Shown piece after piece: positions 33,880 to 46,136 of a DNA stretch of 55,525 bases. The notes beneath the pieces are model-generated. The model was not told where the DNA came from. It did not search any database and saw only the letters and a program-made list of their open reading frames with translations. This stretch comes from Salpingoeca rosetta (Eukaryota; Opisthokonta; Choanoflagellata; Craspedida; Salpingoecidae): the NCBI RefSeq assembly GCF_000188695.1, contig NW_004754928.1, positions 1,162,442-1,217,966 of the forward strand. The letters are read 5' to 3'. The first letter of the stretch is position 1. Each line of letters begins with the position of its first letter. A program made the position numbers and the translations under genes.

Positions 33880-36059
33880 CATGTCACAATTCATTCTACG
33901 ATGGTCGGCAACGCCGTTCTGCACGTGCTGTGCTGCATCTCCTTCTTCAGCGCATGCAGCACACCCTGCCACTGCACGCTGCAGCCAACACTTGAAAGAA
34001 GCGTCGCACACCCATCCCCCTCCTCCTCCTCCTGCATCAGTCACGCCGCAGCTGCAACTCAATGTCTGCGCAGTCCGACGTGAGCGCAATCAGCAGGTTC
34101 AGCACCATTGATATGCAGGACGCGCAGCAGCCAGCACCACCACTGTAGTCGCCGTCAAAGGTATCCACAGGTCAAGGTCCGCCAGCAGCAGCAGCAGCAG
34201 CATGTTGTTGAACACGAGCAGCAAGGCCGTTGGCCGACAACGTGTTGTCGTTGTGCAGCAGCAACCGGAACGACGTCCACCCGGCCACAATGCTGATGCC
34301 GAGGGCGAGCAGAGCAGGAAGTGGCGCATGTCGAAGCAGATGGGCCAGGATCATGCGCTGGCTGGAACGGGTGTAGGTGGTACAGCAGTGGAAAGGAACG
34401 TGTGTGCGTGCTGGGAAGAGTGCATGTTGGGAAGGGTGCGTGCTGGGAAGAGTACGTGCCACGCACCACAAACACCAACACCACATTCGTCGCTTCCAAA
34501 CAGCCGTGACTGCCGCACCTCCTGCACCATGTCCACAACCAGCCAGCACACCCAGCACCAGTATGATCACCACCGACTTGTTGTCGTCGGCTGCACCCAG
34601 CAGCAGCTGTACCACGTCCTTGCCACTGACGAGGGCGACGGTGAGCATGTACCACGCCACTGCAGACGCGAACAACGAAGCTGCCTAACAGCTCCGCATC
34701 GCCCGTAGACCGTCATTCACAAACCCAGCTGCACGCGTCAGTGGCACCACGCGCGCCCCAGGGTCCTCAAGCTTGGCCAGCTCACCAGACAACTTCAGCC
34801 GGTTGTGCCAAAACGTACTGCTGCTCATCTCGCTGATGAATGTCCTGTCTGCCCTGGTGAGACAATCATGCCCGCTGGTGGTGGTTGTACTGCTTGTCGG
34901 CGGTGGAGGTCGCAAGCTCAAGCTCGCTTGTAAACGTGCACACAAGCAGGATGACGTCTGCCACGAGTGTGTGCGTCAGGGGCGACGCGCAGTGACCAGG
35001 GCTTCCCTGCCAGGGCTTGTCATCGCTAGGGTTGAAGAAGGCTCTGGCGAACTCACACACCTTGTCCACGATGAACTGCTCTGTGCTGCAGTCGAGCCAG
35101 GACACGCTGGTGGTGCTGAAGATGGCGCGGAGTGCGGACGCGTGGCGGGCCTTGCTGGCCGTAAACGACAACAGAGACAGCGGCGTGTCTGTCTCGGCAT
35201 CCTGGACGGCAGTGCTCACGGTGACAGGGAACATGCGCACGGCTCGCTGCAGCTTAGCAACACTGCTCAAGTCAATTGAACGGGAGGTGATGGGGAGCTC
35301 GGGCACAGCCTCGGCGTGGTGGGTAACAAGGGCAACGGCTCCAGGCATCGTGTCTTGGGTGAAACTAGATGGCCAGCAGGGCAAATTGTGACGGCCGTGG
35401 TGTTGACCTTGTTGAAGCTGAGCACACAATACGCAGCCGGCACCGCGAAGCTCGGCCACACGGGAGAACCTGCTTGGCGTCGCGTGTTGATGCGGCTGAT
35501 TCAAAGCTGGCACTGGCCGGCGTGGTGCTGTGTGAGAGCTGCCATCCTCGCGTGCTCCACAGCACAATGGCAACACTTGTCATGTTTCACTGCTCCAGGG
35601 TGTGCGTGGTCAGGACGTGCTCCCCATCCAGGGGCTGGCGCACACCCCCGCTGTTGCCTCTGATCGACTGCGCTGACCACCAAACGGGGGCAGCAGAGCG
35701 GCCACACGGCAGGGCTTGTCCACGTTCCAAACACTTTGCGCCACCGTATCCGCCAGCGACCAGGAGTGCCCTGCTGCAAGAGGGCTGTGGATCAGGGACA
35801 AGCGCAGCGACGTGGAGGAGGAGGTCACGCTGTACATTGCCAAAACACAGGCCTCCGGCACAAGCAGGTGCTGCTCTCTGCTCGCAGACATGCTGATGGT
35901 GCCGATGAAGCCATGGCCCTCGCCAAAATGATGCCACAGGAGCACAGGAGAAGGTGACGAAGTGGTGGCTGTTGCGATGGATTGGATCTCCGAGACGTGG
36001 ACGCTGGTGATTTCGCGGATCGCGTGCACGTCCGTCGTTGGCGTTGCTGAAGAGGTGGC
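33880..36059 (-). pseudogene. Decayed polytopic membrane protein of unknown family
   Basis: Coding-like stretches in changing frames on the minus strand: 35610-36050 (SWSLADTVAQSVWNVDKPCR), 34990-35290 (LQRAVRMFPVTVSTAVQDAE, LDCSTEQFIVDKVCEFARAF), 34690-34860 (SEMSSSTFWHNRLKLSGELA) and hydrophobic blocks at 34560-34670 and 34140-34340 (FASAVAWYMLTVALVSG, SVVIILVLGVLAGCG, LLALGISIVAGWTSF, NNMLLLLLLADLDLW). The order suggests a large ectodomain followed by several membrane helices. Many frame breaks make a functional product unlikely. No family could be named. Confidence 0.5.
34408..34462 (+). repeat. Short tandem repeat GTGCTGGGAAGAGT
   Basis: Three to four imperfect copies of a roughly 15-base unit inside the decayed membrane-protein locus, probably in a former intron. 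Confidence 0.75.
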
Positions 36060-36944
36060 CACTTGCCACGACCAGTGGATGGCTGCGGCCGCAAAGCCGC
36101 GAAGCCACAAACGTCAGCGGGGTTACTCAAGGATGCAACAGCAGCGCACCCGTCACCGCGTTCACCACCTGCACCACACGGCCCAGATGAAGCTTGTAGT
36201 GGATGCGGAGCACGGTCGCATGCAACAGGTGCATGGCCAGCAAACACATTCAGCAAGCAGGTTGTCCTTAATCATCAGAACGACATCCGCTGACTCAATG
36301 TTGATGTTGTCGCCAACTATTGCCACCACCTCGCCCTTTCGCCTGCAGCTCCTGCACGCTGCTGCGAGCACGTTGTCGATGCCAATCTCTGCCCCAAATG
36401 GACCGCGCAGTCGCCCGTGAGCATGGCCATGGTCAGGCCGTGCGGGCGCAGCAGGCGCACCGCTCTCTTCGCCTCGAAGGCTTGCACGTGTCAGCGAGAC
36501 CCCACATGGCCCAGGCAGGAGGTTGCCGTCTGCCGAGCACGTAACAACCGTGTAGCCACGCGTCTCGTCGTCTTCGTGCATCGTCTGCCACATTTCGGTG
36601 CTGATGTTGTGGGATTGCCAACAACACAAGGGCATGCCAATACCTCAATGTGCATGCCAATGACAATGGGCATGCTGTCCACGGTTGCTGAGATGCCGCG
36701 ACCAGAGAATGTCTTGAAGTCCGTTGCAGGAGACAGCGCCGACGTGCGCCACAATCGCCTGGCCCAGGGGCATGCTCGCTGTTTGCCTCTGCAGCCGCCA
36801 CCAGCTTCAACAGGGCGTCCTCGTCCGTCCACGTGTCATCATCGCCGAGCACGCGCACACATGACTTGTGGAGATCCAACCGTCAGCGTGCCCGTCTTGT
36901 CAAACACGGCCTGTGTGGAGGGAGAGTTGAGTGTGTGGGTGAGA

Positions 36945-37102
36945 GAGAGTGTGTGTGTGTGAGTGTGTGAGTGAGTGTGTGAGTGAGTATGTGAGTGTTC
37001 TCTAACCACGACTTGCGAGCACCACACACACACACACGCGCACGCACGCACGCACACACACACACACGCACGCACGCACACACACACACACACACACACA
37101 TA
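36945..37102 (+). repeat. GT-rich and CA-rich intronic tracts of ATPase relic
   Basis: GTGA/GT tract at 36945-36996 and CA tract at 37021-37102 lie between the DKTGTLT exon and the upstream exon. Confidence 0.9.
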
Positions 37103-38159
37103 GACACACCAGTTGAACGTCGCCTTCGTCAGACGAATGTGTCAGCGGCACCCGAGGTCAGCAGCGCAACCCACACACCAATGGCAACACGATGCCTGAC
37201 ACAAAGCGCCCCGCCAGCTTATCTGGGAAAGAAAAAGGAGAGATGAAGGAAACGAGAGATTGTGTGGGTATGTGTGTGAGTGGGAATGTCTATAGAAACA
37301 TTGACAGGCACGTGTGAAACATTGGTGTCGCGTGTTGTATGCAGAACACACACCTCTGCTGGATGGGCGCCTTTGAAAGTTGAGCACCCTCGTTGTCAAC
37401 GTGTGTAGCAGTACCATGGTGCCGCCCACATGACAATGCCGTCAACGCCTTTGGAGACGAGACGAGTGTTGATTCGCCCCGTGATCATGGCCTCGTCCAT
37501 TTCACCCGCACCCTCCAGCACGCGTCCATCCAATTCACAGGCACTTTGTCACCAGCCACCATCTGCCAACAAGAACGTGAGGGAAGGTGAGCGAGATGCA
37601 ACGACAGTGCATTTTCTGGCGGCTGCCACAATCTCAGCTGAGGGTGGCAACAACTGCCACATTGCTGCTGCTGCAGCTACAACCAACCACTCGCCATCAC
37701 CCGCCACCACATGTTACGCACCACCACCAACTCCAACACCCAACCCCCTCATCACGCACCTTCAGGTCGTCGCCGCGCTGCACCAGTCGGTGTCAATTCG
37801 CTCCTCCACGCGGTTGCCTTGACTATACCTTCCTTCAGCAGGCTGGAGGTGTTCCCTGTGGCGAGGTGTTCGATGTATCGCCCGGGCGAAACAAAGGTGA
37901 AGAGGGAGAATGCCGGTCTCAAAGAAGAGGTCGCCACCACCAGTCAGAGTCTTCGTGGGAGGCGGGTGCAATAACGAGCACCACCAGGAAGTGCAAGTAT
38001 GCAGCCCTGAGGTGGAATTGTAACAACGCAAGGGCAAGTGTGGGTGGATCAGCGATACGTGTGCACGCATGCAAACGTGAGCAAAGAAGGCACGCATAAC
38101 GCTCTCTCGTTCACTGCAGTGCTGGACTTGACAAGAACACGCGGAAGTGGTCGCAACAA

Positions 38160-38160
38160 A

Positions 38161-38246
<86 letters not shown>
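38160..38246 (+). repeat. (CA)n array, about 87 bases
   Basis: Pure CA units within the ATPase relic. Confidence 0.97.
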
Positions 38247-38247
<1 letters not shown>

Positions 38248-38709
38248 ACATTCATGTTGGCAGCGCCGTGCATGGTGGACTGCACCGCGGAGAGGACGAA
38301 ACGGCCGACCGGGAAATGAAGGAGATCAGACCCAGCAGCATGAGGATGAGGTTATGCGTCGCGACATGTCGTCAATCATGCGCGCATCCCTGGAGTCTGG
38401 CCACACGCGGCAACAATGATGGTGGACGGCGACGAACAAACACGGCGCACACGATGAAGGTGATGGGGCAGAAGCGGATCTCGCTCCTGTGGGTGGTGAT
38501 TCGTGTTCCAGCTCCGCCGCGTACCCCAGCATCCTTCAGCGCGCTGCGGTCACAAATGGGTGTTGTGTGAAGTGCATAACACAGGGCGTTCTTGTGAGCA
38601 AGTGGTGGTGGGTGGCACGGCGCGGCAGCAAGGGCAGACACAGAGTCCGTTGAAGGGATGCGGTTGGAGGGGAGCAGAGAAGAAGCAAGACGAAGCGACA
38701 CGTACAAGT

Positions 38710-38713
<4 letters not shown>

Positions 38714-38769
<56 letters not shown>
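38714..38769 (+). repeat. (CA)n array, about 56 bases
   Basis: Pure CA units within the ATPase relic. Confidence 0.97.
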
Positions 38770-38772
<3 letters not shown>

Positions 38773-40261
38773 TGACCATGTCGCGTAGGTCTCGTGCTTG
38801 ATTTCCACACGGCGCGACGCATCATCAACATGCACCATTTGAACACACCGGGCACGGCCCTCAGCATCGCCTGTCATGCATGTCCAACAACAGCAGCAGC
38901 AGCAGCAGCAGGAGGGTGAGAGGTTGAAGCGGAAAGCAGGCATGCGTGCACACAAGCAGCCGTGCAAGCAAGCAAGCAAAACAGACAAGCACAGATGCAG
39001 TGCTGCTCACATCGTATACCTTATGCTGAGGTACGTCATGCCTTGTGCTGGTGTTTGCGTTTCTTCGCGGGCCTTGTATCCTACCTCGCCGATGCTGGCG
39101 ATGATGGCTGCAGGGCTTCACCGGCGCGGTGCCAGCGAGCAGGCCCACACAACACATTGCTGTGCACGCTGGCGCATACGCCCTCAATGTTGGGCACGCA
39201 CGAGGTGCACGACATGCCTGTAGTGCAGCGCAGCGGTAGATGCAGTGTGTACCAGCGAGAATTATGTGTGGAAGTGAGGAGGTGTCGAAGTGAGGATGTG
39301 CACACACACACACACATAGAGTGCACGCACCTGCAACTTGGTGTCAGTGCTGTCAGAGGCGTGAGGAGCTGCTATTGTGCTGGGGTGGGGTGATGGCTTT
39401 ATGAAGAGTGTCGGCAACAGCATCTTGGTGGTTGTCGGAAGGCGCCACTTTTTTCCTGTCAGGTGTGCTCAAAGCTGAAGTGGAGGAGGTTGACACCTCA
39501 ACACCTTCCTGCTGCTCTTCACGCTGCTGTGGCAGTGAGACGATTTCAACGGAGTGCCCGCCCTGGCGTACAATGTCTGCCAGCTCGCCTGATGACATCT
39601 CAGCAAGATGTTCGACAGCAACCGTCTCGTCTTCGATCATGAGTGTGGTCTTGATCACCGTTGGCCTGACACACTGCTGCTGTCGCATACGATGGCCGCA
39701 ATGCTCTGAGCACACAATCCACATGCCACGGTGGACCTTGCCTGAGGAGACGCCATGGCTGTTGTTGTGGTGGTCGTCGTCGTGGAGCCAAGTGGCCACA
39801 TGCAGCAGCAGCAGCAGGTTCACGTTGTTCTTCTGCTCCTCCATCCACCATCTGGCAGCTGGCCCACACTGGACATCGCACATGCTTGCAGCTGCCTTGG
39901 TGAGGAGAGTGCCATGTTGGTGTGGAGGAGGAGGCGCTGCACGCATGCACGCTGGTGCCAACCAGACGGAGGAAGGAAGGGTAGACACTCCTCATGATAC
40001 CGCCAGCAGTGGCTGGAGAGTGTCTTGGACACAGAGGGACAGCTGCATCACATGCGTGCATCAGGTGCACCTGTGTGCGTCCTTGGCTGTGTGGACACTA
40101 TGTTCACAGAGGCGCGAGGCAGCGTGGAGAAGGTGGTGGCGGGGGGACGAGAGCGTCACGATGTCAGACACGACGTAGATGCGAGAGGAGGTAAGGTGCA
40201 CCAGCACAATGGAAGATAGGCAGATGGGTGTGAGCATGTGTCATATGAAGCAATGTGTGAG

Positions 40262-40893
40262 GTATGTGTGCAAATGCGTTTACGTGTGTTGAGCACACAA
40301 GGCTGAGCAATGCAATGCAATGCAATGCAATGCAATGGAGTGATCTCGCACACACTCACACACGCACGCACCTGTGGATGAGCAGTGTATTCTTCAGTCA
40401 CGATGCCTGCCTCCTTGACATCAGTTCAATTCACGCCCTTCTTTTGCACTGCGTGATGAAGCCGTGGTGTGGGTACAACGCAGCAAGACACCGACATCGC
40501 GTGCCGTGTGTGCTCTGTCCTTGTTGGTCCGGTCATGAGCTGATGAAGGAAGGCTGATTGAAAGTTGGATGGAAGGAAGAAATGGATGATGGATGAGATG
40601 TGTTTCAACGCGCTTCCTTCTTCCCACAACACACCAGTGAACTTGCTTGCTTGTGTGTGGCTGGAAATCCAATGCACGATTCCCAACAATCGTCCACAAG
40701 CACAACCAGCCAAAACGCCACAAACAAACCAATCCAATCCTGTCTCCTCTTCTCTTGGTGCTGCGCCTGTCCTGCCAACACACACCACGAAGACGAACGA
40801 GGAAGGAGGAAGGCACACTTAACTTCTGCTCCTTCTCCTGTTCTACTCTTCTTCTCCTCTCCTCTTCTCTCTTCTTCACCCACTCGGAGTACG
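40262..40893. other. Third, short copy of the duplicated PARP-5'/propeller-upstream block
   Basis: Closely similar to 7060-7632 and 54085-54667. It contains the GCAAT repeat (40309-40338), a remnant of the first recognisable PARP-like exon on the minus strand (IVTEEYTAHPQ, about 40371-40415), and the upstream region of the propeller gene with the shared TTCCCAACAATCGTCCACAA and the pyrimidine-rich leader. The rest of the PARP-like gene is missing to the left, where the ATPase relic begins. Confidence 0.8.
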
Positions 40894-42219
40894 ATGAAGA
40901 GAACGATGGGGTGCCTGCAGGCACGTGGGTTGCTGGTGCTCCCCGTGCTGCTGCTGGCGGCAGTATGCTTGGTGCCGTTCATCAGCAGCGTTGCTGGAGA
41001 GGTGACGCTGGTGGAGGATGATGCGGGCGCGTTTCACATCAACACTAGCGATCCAATGAGCCAGCCCGTGTTCGTAAATGGGGTGAGCGTGGATGTGCTG
41101 TTTGGGGCAGTCTCGGCGCAACAGAGCATGATCGATGCGCACCGGAGCATGCTGCAGGAGTACCGGTCGACATTGCAGGAACAGCGTAGTGCTAACGCGG
41201 CACAGCAGAGGGTCAACGACGCACAACAGAGTGCGATTGATGCCTTGCGAGCTAAGGTGTGCAAGGCGGCAGCTCACACGTTTGGAGACCTCCCTTCGGG
41301 GCCGGGCAAATGGAGTGGCGGCGTGCTGGCTAACAACGGGTTGATTTACGCCGCTCCATTCAATGCCCCGTCGGTCCTCATCATCGACCCAGTCACCAAC
41401 GCTATCGACACAAGCACTATGGCTGAGCTTGGAACTGACATCAACAAGTGGGCTGGCGCCGTTTTGGCGAAGGATGGCCTTATCTACATGTTGGCTGCCT
41501 CAAGACCATCCCTTCTTATTGTTGACCCTGAAACAAACACTGCCGACACCACGAGTATTCAGTCGCTCGGAAGCGGTAGCCGCAAATGGTTTAGCGGGGT
41601 CCTTGCGAACAACGGTCTCATCATTGGCATCCCCAACTTTGCTACTTCCGTGCTGATCATTGATCCAGCCACAAGCACAGCGGATATCACCTCATTATCT
41701 GGACTTTCCTCCGATGGCAACAAATGGTACAACGGTGCCCAGGCAGACAACGGTCTCATCTATTGTGTTCCAAGTGCGTCGGCTTCAATACTTGTCGTCA
41801 ACCCGGTATCGCTGTCAATGGACCTGATACCACTTGCGGTCTTGGATGTCCGATTCAGATGGCGTGGTGGTGTTCTTGCGAACAATGGCCTCATCTACTC
41901 AATTCCGGCAAATTCTGCAACACCGCTCGTCATCGACCCAGCCACCAACGCCACCTTCACACTTGATGCTGTCAATCAGGACGGATCAGGAAGGTGGGCT
42001 GGAGGAGTGCTCAGTTCCACCGGACTGATCGTTGGCATTCCACACGACGCACCATCCGTCTTCATCTTCAATCCGGCCACCAATTCCAGCGACACCACCA
42101 GCATCGATGATCTTGCTGGATTAGGAAAATGGCTCGGCGGCGTGCTCGCGACCAACGGCCTCATTTATGGGATCCCTCTTGTTGCTCAGAACGTCCTCGT
42201 CATCGACCCGGGGTGCTGA
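40894..42219 (+). CDS. Secreted seven-bladed beta-propeller protein, long-stalk form
   Basis: 441 residues, single exon. Signal peptide (LVLPVLLLAAVCLVPFI), cap (GAFHINTSDPMSQPVFVNGV), then a stalk of about 50 residues with QQSMIDAHRSMLQ-type units, and cysteine in AKVCKAA. Seven repeats follow, the last ending LVIDPGC. Blade 2 is unusual: DGLIYMLAASRPSLLIVDP instead of the MFPxNRETM form. Blade 6 has lost the APNGNI signature and reads SSTGLIVGIP. The leader and upstream 600 bases belong to the duplicated block. A (GT)n array starts four bases after the stop codon. Confidence 0.86.
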   Translation: MKRTMGCLQARGLLVLPVLLLAAVCLVPFISSVAGEVTLVEDDAGAFHINTSDPMSQPVFVNGVSVDVLFGAVSAQQSMIDAHRSMLQEYRSTLQEQRSANAAQQRVNDAQQSAIDALRAKVCKAAAHTFGDLPSGPGKWSGGVLANNGLIYAAPFNAPSVLIIDPVTNAIDTSTMAELGTDINKWAGAVLAKDGLIYMLAASRPSLLIVDPETNTADTTSIQSLGSGSRKWFSGVLANNGLIIGIPNFATSVLIIDPATSTADITSLSGLSSDGNKWYNGAQADNGLIYCVPSASASILVVNPVSLSMDLIPLAVLDVRFRWRGGVLANNGLIYSIPANSATPLVIDPATNATFTLDAVNQDGSGRWAGGVLSSTGLIVGIPHDAPSVFIFNPATNSSDTTSIDDLAGLGKWLGGVLATNGLIYGIPLVAQNVLVIDPGC

Positions 42220-42221
42220 CT

Positions 42222-42415
<194 letters not shown>

Positions 42416-43253
42416 GTTGCGTGCTTGCAGACATGTTCCCTTTTCTCCGTGATGTACTTCAACCCCACGACTCAAATGCCCTTCCCTCCACCCCCACCCC
42501 TACATCCCTTTTGTTGCCCGTGATGTTCTCTTCCCTCGTTGCCTCCTGTGACACACCTTCCATGCGGTGCGAACCCGACCAGTGAAAGAACAACCACAGC
42601 ACTAGTCTTTGTGTGATCTCATTGTTTCCCATTACGAAACACGTCGTGTCATCACCCCCACCATCCCGCAGTAGTTCCTCCCAACCAAACACACAACATC
42701 AACGAACACACCATCATGCTTCACCACGGCACCCGAGATCAGTGTGCTCTGCCCTCTGCTCAGCTTTCCCCAGCAGCCGCTGTTCAAGTACTTTGTTGGT
42801 GTGGAAATTGGTTGTCTGCCGCGTGCTGGATGCACATGAAGACATGAAGCAACAAGCATGACACACAAGGCGCAGCAACAACAGCATGCAAACACAGTCA
42901 AGTGTGCTCATACATCCTAACATCACACTGTTGCATTTATTCATCCATCAACTCACTTGCAACTCACAAGTAGAAGCGCCAATGCAGCGATGAACAACAT
43001 AAAGGTCGAACTGGCATAACAACCAAAAGCAACAAGCAACACAGCACACAGGACAGCAAGTGCACGCAGAACGTGGCATCAAATCGGAAGCGAAGCCACA
43101 AGACACACGAAAACACACAAAGTGAACTCACGAGGAAATAGCACAGGTCGTGTCAAAGCACATGCGACAACACAAAGATGAGCACAGTAACGAACGCGCA
43201 CAGTTTCAAACAAGTCTCGCAACCGATGATGACCTCGCCTGCCAGCCGACCAA
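42416..43253. other. Intergenic between converging propeller genes
   Basis: About 840 bases, C/T-rich at the left and CA/AG-rich at the right. No gene recognised. Confidence 0.5.
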
Positions 43254-44515
43254 TTAGCAGCCGGGGTCAATGATGAGGACGTCTTCTGAACTGGACGGAA
43301 TCCCATAGATGAGGCCGTTGTTGGCGAGCACTCCGTCAAACCATTTGTCATCTCCAGAAGGAACAGGAAGTGATGTGGCGTCGACCGTGCTAGTTTCGGG
43401 ATCGATAAGGAGAACTGTCTCAGCGCTTCGTGGGGTGCCCACAATGAGGCCGTTGGGTGCAAGGATTCCACCAATCCATTTGTAGTCACTGGTTGAGAGG
43501 CCGGTCACTGACGTGGTGTCAATAGTGTTGGTAGCTGGATCGACGATCAGCACAACGCCAGAGCCTGATGGAATGCCATAGATGCGACCATTGTTGGCCA
43601 GCACCATGCTTTGCCACTTGCGAATACCAGCGATGACGGGGATGGACGTGGTGTCAGCTGTGTTGGTCACCGGGTCAATGATCAGCACAGACTCAGCACG
43701 CGCTGGACCGCAATAGATGAGGCCATTTGCAGCTTGAGTGGCGCCTTGCCACTTTTCTCGGCCAGTACCCAAGCCAATGATTGTTGTCGTGTCGGTGGTA
43801 TTTGTGGTAGGATCAATGACGAGAACGGAAGGCGAGTGCCACGGAACACCATAGACGACACCATTCCTCGCGATAATACCGCTCCGCCAGTCATCGCCAC
43901 CAGGCAGTCCACCAAGTGTAGTGGTGTCAACTGTGTTTGTGCTTGGATTCATGATGAGCACAGACGTTGCAGCTCGAGGGAACCCAAAAATATGGCCATC
44001 GTGCGAGATCACGCCACGTCCCCATTTGCCCATTCCAGCACCGAGCCCAGTAATCGTGGTTGTATCAGCCGTGTTGGTGCTTGGATCGATGATGAGCACT
44101 GAGGCTGCGTTGAACGGTATACCGTAGATCAAGCCATTGTGGGCTAAGACTGCGCCAAACCAGGCACCTTTGCACTTCCAACACCAGCGATCGTGGTCGT
44201 GTCCACCCTCGGCGGCACACCCATTGCACAAAGACGGTTTTCGAACACGTTGTTCTTGCCTCGCTCTTCTGCGAGCATCCTCGCCTGCGCTGAAACTGTA
44301 CTTCGCAACGACGCAATCTCCTCGCCAACGTCCACTCCGTTGACAAATACGGGCTCCTTCATGGGATTGCTGGTGTTGATGTGCAGTGCGCCGTGTGCAT
44401 CCTCTTCCATCACCACTTCTCCCAGGACGCACCCATGCTGCTGCTGGTACTGTTGTTGCAGCGCGAGCATCAACACCATCAACCGATGAAACAATGCTCT
44501 CTTTGCTCTCGTCAT
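43254..44515 (-). pseudogene. Beta-propeller family gene with a single frameshift
   Basis: Starts at ATG 44515: signal region (LMVLMLALQQQY), cap (ALHINTSNPMKEPVFVNGV), short spacer (SLRSTVSAQARMLAEER), cysteine in NRLCAMG. At about 44160-44170, inside blade 1, the frame changes after GVGSAK, so that AWFGAVLAHNGLIYGIP continues in another frame through all seven blades to LIIDPGC. A one-base loss between the lysine and tryptophan codons explains it. Everything else is intact, so the mutation is recent or the sequence has an error. It is divergent from the paralogue at 44925 (409 bases between starts). Confidence 0.8.
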
Positions 44516-44924
44516 TTTGCTTCCTGGATGTGCAAGTAAGGTCGGAGGAGCGTCCAGAGAGAGTATGTGTCGATCTCGCCTGTGTTTGGTGTCACACCAA
44601 CTGTGAAGGAGGAGCGAGACAGGCAGAAGGAAGTCGTCGGCTTGTGCGCAGGACAAACGGACACACGAAACAAGGAGCAGATCGGAGAAGAGAGGACAAG
44701 AGGGAATCACGTAAGAATCAAACACGACCAAATGCGGAGAGTTGTGAACGCTGCCACCAACAATCTACAATGAAAAGGAAGACAGCAGACATCCAAAACG
44801 CCAGAACACACCACCCCATTCTCTCAGTTCTCTCTCTTGCTCCCTCTCCTCTTCCTTCCTCCTTCTTTACTTGTCCTTGCCAGTCCAACCCAAGCACCCC
44901 CTTCCCCGCGCACCTCAGAGCAGC

Positions 44925-46136
44925 ATGACGCCCCGCTTCTTCTTCCTCTTGTTGTTGGGAGCACTGCTGCTGGCGTTGATTGGACAGCGTTCCGGCCTTT
45001 GCATGGGAGAGGTGACGCTGGTGGAGGATGATGTGGGCGCGTTTCACATCAACACGAGCGATCCAATGAGCCAACCCGTGTTTGTGAACGGGATGAATGT
45101 GCACGAGACTTTGGGTATGTTGATGAGTACCGTGTCGGCGCAGCAGAGCGCGATCGATCGTGCTTATGGGAAAGTGTGCACTCCCAGCGCCAGCACATTT
45201 GGGCAACTCAGTTCAACGAGCGCAAAGTGGTTTGGGGGTGTACTGGCAAACAATGGACTGATCTACGCTGCACCATTCAACTTGCCTTCTGTACTCATCA
45301 TCAACCCCAGGACCAATACCGTCGACACCACCACCATCTCGGGACTTGGAACGGATCCAGCCAAGTGGGCTGGTGGGGTGATGGCACACAACGGCCTCAT
45401 CTACATGTTCCCTTCAAACAGGGAGACCATGCTCATCATCGACCCAGACACCAATGAGGTTGACACCACGAGCATCCACTCCCTTGGTACTGGTAGCTAC
45501 AAGTGGTACAGTGGTGTGGTGGCGAGGAATGGCCTCATTTTCGGCATTCCGTACTCTGCCACGTCTGTGCTGATCGTCGATCCAGAAATCAACACAGCCG
45601 ACATCACCACGCTGTCCGGGCTGTCGAGCGAGGGATACAAGTGGTACAGCGGTGTGGAGGTGGAGAATGGTTTGATCTATTGCATTCCACGTGATGCTAC
45701 AAGCATCCTCATCATCAACCCTGAGTCCTTGACGATGGACCTCACCACCATCAGTGGCCTCGGCACTGGCAAGAAGTGGTGGGGCGGCGTGCTTGCACGT
45801 AATGGCCTCATCTACGCCATACCAGCTTTCTCTGCAACGACACTTGTCATCAACCCAGCTACAAACGCCACCAACGAGCTTCTTGTTGTAGCTGAGACAT
45901 CCAGTATCAAATGGGTTGGTGGCGTGCTCGCACCCAATGGCAACATCATTGGCATCCCATTCAGCTCGCCATCCGTCCTAATTGTCGACCCAGCCGCCAA
46001 CACCACCGACACCACGACTATCGATGATCTTGCTGGATCCTACAGCTGGTGGGGTGGTGTGCTCGCCCCAAATGGTCTCGTCTACGGCATCCCTTCTTAT
46101 TCCGAGTCCGTTCTCGTGATCGATCCTGGGTGCTGA
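44925..46136 (+). CDS. Secreted seven-bladed beta-propeller protein, short-stalk form
   Basis: 403 residues, single exon. Signal peptide (FFFLLLLGALLLALIG), cap (GAFHINTSDPMSQPVFVNGM), a short spacer (LMSTVSAQQSAIDRAYGKVC) like that of the gene at 7633, cysteine in KVCTPSAS, seven repeats ending LVIDPGC. Blade 2 is LIYMFPSNRETMLIIDP and blade 6 APNGNIIGIP. The upstream sequence is pyrimidine-rich as in three other members, but the wider flank is not the duplicated block. Most similar in layout to the protein at 7633-8877. Confidence 0.87.
   Translation: MTPRFFFLLLLGALLLALIGQRSGLCMGEVTLVEDDVGAFHINTSDPMSQPVFVNGMNVHETLGMLMSTVSAQQSAIDRAYGKVCTPSASTFGQLSSTSAKWFGGVLANNGLIYAAPFNLPSVLIINPRTNTVDTTTISGLGTDPAKWAGGVMAHNGLIYMFPSNRETMLIIDPDTNEVDTTSIHSLGTGSYKWYSGVVARNGLIFGIPYSATSVLIVDPEINTADITTLSGLSSEGYKWYSGVEVENGLIYCIPRDATSILIINPESLTMDLTTISGLGTGKKWWGGVLARNGLIYAIPAFSATTLVINPATNATNELLVVAETSSIKWVGGVLAPNGNIIGIPFSSPSVLIVDPAANTTDTTTIDDLAGSYSWWGGVLAPNGLVYGIPSYSESVLVIDPGC

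Larger units (their letters stand above)
36060..39988 (-). pseudogene. Copper-type P1B ATPase, decayed
   Basis: Minus strand, several elements of a heavy-metal P-type ATPase in correct order but different frames. 39353-39988 holds an open HMA-like segment (IEDETVAVEHLAEMSSGELA). 39198-39218 encodes GMSCTSC, the metal-binding motif of an HMA domain, with its end IIASIGEVGYKA at 39080. Then MVAGDKVPV with EMDEAMITG (actuator region, 37450-37565), DKLAGRFVSGIVL (37200), DKTGTLT at 36881-36901 with the phosphorylated Asp, LLKLVAAAEANSEH (36800), GRGISATVDSMPIVIG (36700), and the hinge GDNI...ESADVVLMIKDNLL (36260-36318), where the usual GDGINDSPALA part is deleted. The actuator motif reads ITG without the Glu. 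Copper export is the known role of this family; this copy is almost certainly inactive. Confidence 0.8.
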
